A stretch of DNA of 39,759 nucleotides from FEN-1297 sp046706945 (GTDB taxonomy: Bacteria > Bacteroidota > Ignavibacteria > Ignavibacteriales > Ignavibacteriaceae). Positions 34,546-39,759 of the stretch are shown here, piece after piece (the stretch's first letter is position 1; each line of letters begins with the position of its first letter). A program made the position numbers and the translations under genes. Below the pieces are notes generated by a model. It did no database searches and was not told where the DNA came from. It was given only the letters and a program-made list of their open reading frames with translations. The stretch covers positions 1-39,759 of the forward strand of contig JBJKOY010000596.1 in the NCBI GenBank assembly GCA_046706945.1, in the 5' to 3' direction.

Positions 34546-34561
34546 TTCAATTCGAATTGAA
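34546..34561. promoter_or_regulatory. 16-bp perfect palindrome in a divergent promoter region
   Basis: TTCAATTC directly joined to GAATTGAA lies between the ECF sigma gene (minus) and the large secreted protein gene (plus). A perfect palindrome at this position is a good operator candidate for either direction. The region is AT-rich, which lowers certainty. Confidence 0.4.
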
Positions 34562-34695
34562 TTTAGTCATTGGGATCCAATTATTCAATAAATAGGAAAT
34601 TCAGATCACAAACCGCAAAAAATTTCAGTCCCTTTATCACTTTTGCTTTTTTTTCCTGCGTATATAGTTGAGATTAAAAATAACAAGGTGCGGCC

Positions 34696-37600
34696 ATGAA
34701 ATATTTCTTCTCTTTATTAATATCAATTATAATATTTGTTACTTCTTCATTTGCTCAAAGCCCCGAGGAGCCTTTTAAGGGACATCATAATATCGTAAAA
34801 TCGAATGAACTGGCGCTGTTCTGGAACTATCATGCAAGCGCAGACTCCACCGTATATCATCAGGTCTTCAGTTATGCCGGTAATTCGGGTAAATATATAA
34901 TTGATTCGTCCGAGAAAGGATCTTATAACGGAGATCTCGGAACAGTTTATAACCAGGGTTATATTAAGCCGCATATTAATGTTGTTACCGGTGACTTTTA
35001 CGGCGACTCAAGAGATGATATAGTCGCAGCCTGGAATTCGGCCGGCAACTCTTTAAATATCGTAGTTCCTCAAATTGCTAAGGGAAAATTCACATGGAGC
35101 AGTCAGAATGTCCTGAAACTTACCGGGGTGCTTTATCCGGTACCGGTTAATTCGAAGGCAACCCGTTTTAAGTTAATCGAAGGAAACTTTGATACTGCCT
35201 CTCATCCGGGATTTGCGCTTGCATACTGGGACCAGACCGGTCATATCCAGATTAGGATTTATTATATAGATCCTTCCACCGGCCAGCCGGTTGAAAAGGG
35301 AACGGTTAACGACTTTTATATGGATCCGGCACACGACAACGCAGGATTTTACGATATCGCGGCGGCTGATTTAAACGGAGACGGAAAAGATGAAATTATC
35401 CTTTCCGCTTATGACAACAGCGCATATAATACATGGGCTGTATCTACGGAAATATACGATTGCGAGAGCAGCGGCGTAAAGATTTCAATCGTACCCAAAG
35501 CGAAGAAAAGCGATATGTATACCTCATCCGATTTTCTTAGGACAAATTATGTCTTAAATAATATTGCCGTTGCCGGCGGTTATTTCCAAAGCGTCGCAAA
35601 AGAAGAATTTGTAGTTGATTTCGTTTTAACAAACAACAGCGAAGGTACTATAAACTACGTACTTCCCGCTTATACCGACTCGGCACTTACAACAATAAAC
35701 GTTAATCTGGACAATCTAGTAAATGTGCATCAATCAAACGGCGATTATACAATGGGAATCAGCGCGGTAACCGGCGATATCAATAATGACGGTAAAGATG
35801 AACTTGTTCTCGGCAGCCAGGCTTCAATTTATATTTATGATATAGATTCAACGATGAAATTAAATGAAATTAGCGGAAGCGTATACGGATCGGATGAATA
35901 CGCCAACGGAAGTATTTTGCTGGCGGATCTCAACGCGAGCCTGACCGATTCCGTTTGGAACCCGGAAATAGTTTATACCTCTACCAGCGGCAATCAATTA
36001 AAGATCGGCGTACAGGAACCGATAATCGATCCTTCGGGCGATATAACATCGATTGAGGATAGACTCGATACTACTATATTTACCGGTGCCGGTACATCGC
36101 AGTTTTACTGGGGAATCGCGGCGGGCGATTTCAACGATCAGGGCATACGGCTCGGTACTCCGAAGTATTATCATGTAACAAACCTCGTTCAGCCTCTGGT
36201 TATTCTCAACGCGCCGCCTGTTCATTTTGATGTTTTTAACGATTCCGCATTTGATATCGATAATTTTTTTAACGGACAGCAGGGAGATTTTTATTCAAGT
36301 TATTTTAATTCTTCTGAATCGGAAATTGAGGTTGAATCGGAAACACACAGCTCCTGGTCGATCGGGGCATCCGTTGAAGGCGGTTTTGAAGTACCTATAA
36401 TCAAGACCGGCGTTAAAATAAAACTCGATGCCGATTACGGGCGGGATTTTTCCAAAGTTAAAACCAATACCCATACTTTTAAAATAAATCAGAATATAAC
36501 AGCCAGCGGCGACGATTATATTTACGCCACGATCTCCGACTATGATGTATGGGAATACCCGATCATTGCCAATGACAGCATCAAAGGTTATACTCTTGTC
36601 GTGTCGCCCACCTCCACGCAGAACGCCTGGTTCCCGAGTAAAAGCCCCGAAGCGGATGACTATCTTCCCGACCATGAGGTAGGCAATATACTTTCGTACC
36701 GCTCGGTTACTTCGCCTTCGGATAATTCCGCCTTTAAAACAGCGGTAAAATGGAACTCTACCGATCAGGTTACTTTAACCGATGATCCGTTGTTCAGTTT
36801 CCAGTGGTCCTTGGAAAATTCCAATTCTACTCAAACCACTACTTCAAATAAAGTAAGCTGGAACCTGGGTTCCGAAATAAGTTTTGAAAGTGCCTTTAAG
36901 TTTGTTCCCGATATAAGCATCAAAGGAAATTATTCTCATGATAATGTTTCTACTCAAACGAATACCGCAACATTCACAAAAGGATTGGATGTTCACCTCG
37001 GCCCGATAACCGGAAAGTACGGCGATGCTTATTATTCGGTCACGCCTTATGCATACTGGGCTACAAACGGTGCCCTTGTACTTAATTATGCGGTTACTCC
37101 TTCCGCCGCAGTGCCGGGTAAGCCTGAAACATGGTGGCAGCAGAAATACGGCCATAAATCGGATCCGGCATTGATTCTTCCGTGGCGGCTGGATAATTAT
37201 AAAGGCGGAAATATATCGGCTGAGGAACTGCAGGAGACGAAAGAGATTCAATTCAGTAAAGAAAATCCGACGCCGGGAGATACGATAAATGTTCAGGTTA
37301 GAGTGCATAATTTCAGTCTGATAAATACGCCTTCCCCTGTAGAAGCCGAGTTTTATCTCGGCGATCCTTCTAACGGCGGTACTTTGATGCAAAGTATAAC
37401 TGGCGCTTCAACCTTCAGCACAAGCGATTATATCCCGGCCAGGGGCAGTAAAATAATCAGCTTTAACTGGATATTCCCGGCCGATGCTCCTTATAATCCC
37501 AAAATATATGTGGTGCTGGATCCTAATAATAAAATTGATGAGGTGCACGAAAGCAATAATGTCGGCTGGAATCTGCTCACTTATACCGGCGGCACTACCG

Positions 37601-37890
37601 CCGTCAGGAAAAATACTTCGGTTGTAGAATCTTTTAGGCTGGAACAGAATTACCCGAATCCTTTTAATCCGACTACGACCATAAGATATTCGATCCCGCA
37701 GGTGAGATTCGTTACTCTGAAAGTATACGATATCCTGGGAAGGCTTGTAAAGACTCTGGTTAACCGGCAGGAGATGCCGGGCATGCACGAAGTTCAATTT
37801 GACGGAAGCGATATTGCCAGCGGCGTGTATTTCTACAGAATTCAAGCAGGCGGATTTATTTCCGCCAAGAAATTTGTTTTGCTGAAATGA
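34696..37890 (+). CDS. Large secreted protein with FG-GAP-like repeats, CARDB domain and type IX sorting domain
   Basis: The 1064-residue protein has AAGGTG before the ATG and a signal peptide ending SSFAQ. Residues 60-520 hold several FG-GAP/VCBS-like calcium loops (DLNGDGKDEIILS, DINNDGKDELVLG). Residues 540-850 form a distinct Ser/Thr-rich region of alternating strands (SSWSIGASVEGGFEV, KVSWNLGSEISFESAF, TNTATFTKGLDV). Residues 850-970 fit a CARDB adhesion-type domain (TPGDTINVQVRVHNFS, NKIDEVHESNNVGW). Residues 980-1064 are a type IX sorting domain (NYPNPFNPTTT). It is thus an outer-surface or released protein. The middle region recalls aerolysin-type pore-forming proteins but the evidence is weak. 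A close paralogue follows downstream. Confidence 0.8.
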   Translation: MKYFFSLLISIIIFVTSSFAQSPEEPFKGHHNIVKSNELALFWNYHASADSTVYHQVFSYAGNSGKYIIDSSEKGSYNGDLGTVYNQGYIKPHINVVTGDFYGDSRDDIVAAWNSAGNSLNIVVPQIAKGKFTWSSQNVLKLTGVLYPVPVNSKATRFKLIEGNFDTASHPGFALAYWDQTGHIQIRIYYIDPSTGQPVEKGTVNDFYMDPAHDNAGFYDIAAADLNGDGKDEIILSAYDNSAYNTWAVSTEIYDCESSGVKISIVPKAKKSDMYTSSDFLRTNYVLNNIAVAGGYFQSVAKEEFVVDFVLTNNSEGTINYVLPAYTDSALTTINVNLDNLVNVHQSNGDYTMGISAVTGDINNDGKDELVLGSQASIYIYDIDSTMKLNEISGSVYGSDEYANGSILLADLNASLTDSVWNPEIVYTSTSGNQLKIGVQEPIIDPSGDITSIEDRLDTTIFTGAGTSQFYWGIAAGDFNDQGIRLGTPKYYHVTNLVQPLVILNAPPVHFDVFNDSAFDIDNFFNGQQGDFYSSYFNSSESEIEVESETHSSWSIGASVEGGFEVPIIKTGVKIKLDADYGRDFSKVKTNTHTFKINQNITASGDDYIYATISDYDVWEYPIIANDSIKGYTLVVSPTSTQNAWFPSKSPEADDYLPDHEVGNILSYRSVTSPSDNSAFKTAVKWNSTDQVTLTDDPLFSFQWSLENSNSTQTTTSNKVSWNLGSEISFESAFKFVPDISIKGNYSHDNVSTQTNTATFTKGLDVHLGPITGKYGDAYYSVTPYAYWATNGALVLNYAVTPSAAVPGKPETWWQQKYGHKSDPALILPWRLDNYKGGNISAEELQETKEIQFSKENPTPGDTINVQVRVHNFSLINTPSPVEAEFYLGDPSNGGTLMQSITGASTFSTSDYIPARGSKIISFNWIFPADAPYNPKIYVVLDPNNKIDEVHESNNVGWNLLTYTGGTTAVRKNTSVVESFRLEQNYPNPFNPTTTIRYSIPQVRFVTLKVYDILGRLVKTLVNRQEMPGMHEVQFDGSDIASGVYFYRIQAGGFISAKKFVLLK

Positions 37891-37911
37891 TTTCTTATTC
37901 GCTTTTTTTCG

Positions 37912-37931
37912 CCGGACCATATTCCGGTTTT
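37912..37931 (+). terminator. Short intrinsic terminator
   Basis: CCGGA (37912-37916) pairs with TCCGG (37923-37927), followed directly by TTTT, 22 bases after the stop of the large secreted protein gene. The stem is short but GC-rich and well placed. Confidence 0.55.
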
Positions 37932-38147
37932 AATACTCTATGCAGAATAACGCTGACAGGCTTATAACGAAGATATTAAATGTTGTTTTAATCACAGAAG
38001 TAGGAGAGAATATATAAAGAATTTCAATTATTGAATTATTGTTGTTATTATGAAAACGGAATTGTTCATTTCAAAATTTCTAATTAATAATCTCCGTGAT
38101 TCTATCTATTTATTAATAGTAATCTTAATAAAGGTTATAGGTCTGAT

Positions 38148-39759
38148 ATGAAATTCTTATTGTACAGCGCAATCGTATATTGTCTTTTAACCGGGGATTT
38201 ATTTGGTCAGGGACAAACCGTTCAGGATCCGTTCCACGGACATCATAATATTGCAAGCTCCGACGAAATTGGATTGTTGTGGAATTATGACGGTTCTCAG
38301 AGCTCTGCGGTAAATCATCAAATACTGCATTATTACGGCAGCTCCGGGCAGTATTTTCTTGATACTGCGGCAAGTGGATCCTACACCGGAGCTTTGGGAG
38401 CAAGCGCCCCGAACTATTATTATAATTATTCCTTCGACGCTATTACCGGCGATTTTAAAGGCGACGGTTACGATGAAATGGTCGGCGCCTGGGAGGGATC
38501 CGGCAACTCTCTGAATATTGTAATCCCCAAAATCGATAAAAATAACCTACAATCGAACAGCCAAAATGTTCTGACGCTGCCGGGCGTTCTATTACCCGAT
38601 CCGCATAATCCGGATGCCGTAAGGTTTAAGTTAATAAAAGGGTATTTTGAAAGCAGCGACGCACCGGATTTTGCCCTGGCATTCTGGAATAAAGAAGGAG
38701 ATATCGAGATAAGAATTTACAGAGTCGATCCCAATACTTTAATGCCGGTAGAACTTGCTTCGATAGCCGACGAATATATGGACTCTACTTTAAATAATTC
38801 CGGTTTGTACGATATTGCCGCCGGTGATTTTGACGGTTCCGGCAGGGATCAAATTGTGCTGGCCGGCTACACGGAAACAAGCCAAAATGTTTGGTCGATG
38901 TATACAAAGATATACGACGTTGTAGATACAAACGGAAGTTATGTAATTGTGCCTAAGGTTAAGAAAAGCGACTTTTTCACCTCGAATGATTTTTTCGATC
39001 CGTACCATCGTATAAACAATCTGGCAATAGCGACCGGAGATTTTAAAAACAACACGCTGGATGAGTTTGTCGTTGATTTTGTTCTTTATCGAAGCGGATC
39101 CGAAACTTATAACTATTTACTGCCCGGTTCCGTGAATATGGCGCTGGATACGATTAGCGACGATCCCAAAAATCCTTATCAGGTTTTTCAAACCCTCGGC
39201 ACACAAGATCTGGGGATACAAATAATTACCGGGGATATAAATAACGACGGTAAAGATGAAGTAGTTGTAGACGGGGACGGTAGAATAATAATTTATAATG
39301 TGGACAGCACTATGCAGTTTTCCTCTGTTGCCGGAAACAGCGGAAGTTCGGCGCTGTTCAGCAGAAGAAGAATGCTGCTTGCCGACCTTGATGCCAGTCC
39401 GACCGATTCACTCTGGTATCCGGAACTTATTTATACTTCCGAGAATTATGTCCAGCCGGACAATTCGCCGAATTACTCAACTCTTCAGGTGACCGTATTT
39501 GAACCTATTGTAGATCCTTCGGGTAATATAACCGGATTGAATAAAAGAGCATCTATGATAGTGGATTCCGTTGTCGGAAATTCCGGCTACTCCTGGGCCG
39601 CCGCCGCAGGTAATTTTGACGGCAGGGAGATCCGCTTGGGAACGCCGAGCTATTTCCGGGTAAATGATATTGTACAGCCGCTTGTGATACTAAATGCCCC
39701 TCCGACGCACTTTGACGTTTTTAACGACACGACCTTTGATATCGACAGAAGTTACAACG
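38148..39759 (+). CDS. Paralogue of the upstream large secreted protein, 3' end cut by window edge
   Basis: An open frame of 537 codons starts at ATG 38148, with AGGT 6 bases upstream, and runs off the window. The signal peptide ends LFGQ. The sequence follows the protein encoded at 34696 along its full visible length: PFHGHHNIASSDE versus PFKGHHNIVKSNE, AWEGSGNSLNIVIPKI versus AWNSAGNSLNIVVPQI, GDINNDGKDEVVV versus GDINNDGKDELVL, and VQPLVILNAPPTHFDVFND versus VQPLVILNAPPVHFDVFND. The two genes are therefore a tandem duplication with divergence. It contains the same FG-GAP-like loops; the C-terminal domains lie outside the window. Confidence 0.85.
   Translation, partial: MKFLLYSAIVYCLLTGDLFGQGQTVQDPFHGHHNIASSDEIGLLWNYDGSQSSAVNHQILHYYGSSGQYFLDTAASGSYTGALGASAPNYYYNYSFDAITGDFKGDGYDEMVGAWEGSGNSLNIVIPKIDKNNLQSNSQNVLTLPGVLLPDPHNPDAVRFKLIKGYFESSDAPDFALAFWNKEGDIEIRIYRVDPNTLMPVELASIADEYMDSTLNNSGLYDIAAGDFDGSGRDQIVLAGYTETSQNVWSMYTKIYDVVDTNGSYVIVPKVKKSDFFTSNDFFDPYHRINNLAIATGDFKNNTLDEFVVDFVLYRSGSETYNYLLPGSVNMALDTISDDPKNPYQVFQTLGTQDLGIQIITGDINNDGKDEVVVDGDGRIIIYNVDSTMQFSSVAGNSGSSALFSRRRMLLADLDASPTDSLWYPELIYTSENYVQPDNSPNYSTLQVTVFEPIVDPSGNITGLNKRASMIVDSVVGNSGYSWAAAAGNFDGREIRLGTPSYFRVNDIVQPLVILNAPPTHFDVFNDTTFDIDRSYN

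Overview
This window looks like a chromosomal segment of an Ignavibacteria/Chlorobi-type or Bacteroidota-type Gram-negative bacterium. At least three secreted proteins end in the type IX secretion (Por) sorting domain with the core NYPNPFNP. Other signs are His_kinase/LytTR regulators, an ECF sigma factor paired with a Ser/Thr kinase-TPR protein, and A-rich, often weak ribosome binding sites. Species cannot be set from the sequence alone.

Layout. Positions 1-3230 (minus) hold a truncated secreted FG-GAP-like protein and a secreted protein with a lytic-transglycosylase-like domain. Positions 3927-7874 (plus) encode a transmembrane HAMP-PAS histidine kinase and an NtrC-type sigma54 activator. 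Positions 8106-17791 (plus) form a dense electron-transfer locus: a lone receiver protein, a one-heme outer-membrane porin-cytochrome resembling Cyc2, a monoheme cytochrome c, a membrane-anchored pentaheme cytochrome, a Tat-exported molybdopterin-oxidoreductase-family protein whose expected Mo-ligand position is Phe, a four-cluster ferredoxin, an NrfD/PsrC quinone-interacting membrane subunit, an 85-residue two-helix membrane protein, a tetraheme cytochrome of four repeated modules, and a secreted cupredoxin. I infer a complete route between the cell surface and the quinone pool, built from a Qrc/ACIII-like complex plus a Cyc2-like conduit. It could serve extracellular electron uptake (for example from Fe(II)), but the direction of electron flow cannot be read from the sequence.

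Positions 17860-23429 (minus) hold a LytS/LytTR two-component pair, a small Spy-like periplasmic protein whose signal peptide has lost a normal start codon, an arylsulfotransferase-like type IX cargo protein, and a DUF1566-type type IX cargo gene interrupted by one in-frame TAA. Positions 24301-29767 (plus) carry a YifB/ComM AAA ATPase, a LuxR-type regulator with a degenerate receiver, a 125-nt nested stem-loop in front of an unrecognised helical protein, a VOC-fold protein, a small membrane protein and a Ycf48-like lipoprotein. Positions 29936-34499 (minus) hold a Yip1-family membrane protein and the overlapping kinase-TPR/ECF sigma pair. From 34696 to the window end (plus) two very similar large secreted proteins lie in tandem, the second cut by the window edge.

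The two things most worth following are the Cyc2-like/Qrc-like cluster with its own NtrC-type regulators, and the nested RNA structure at 26682-26806.
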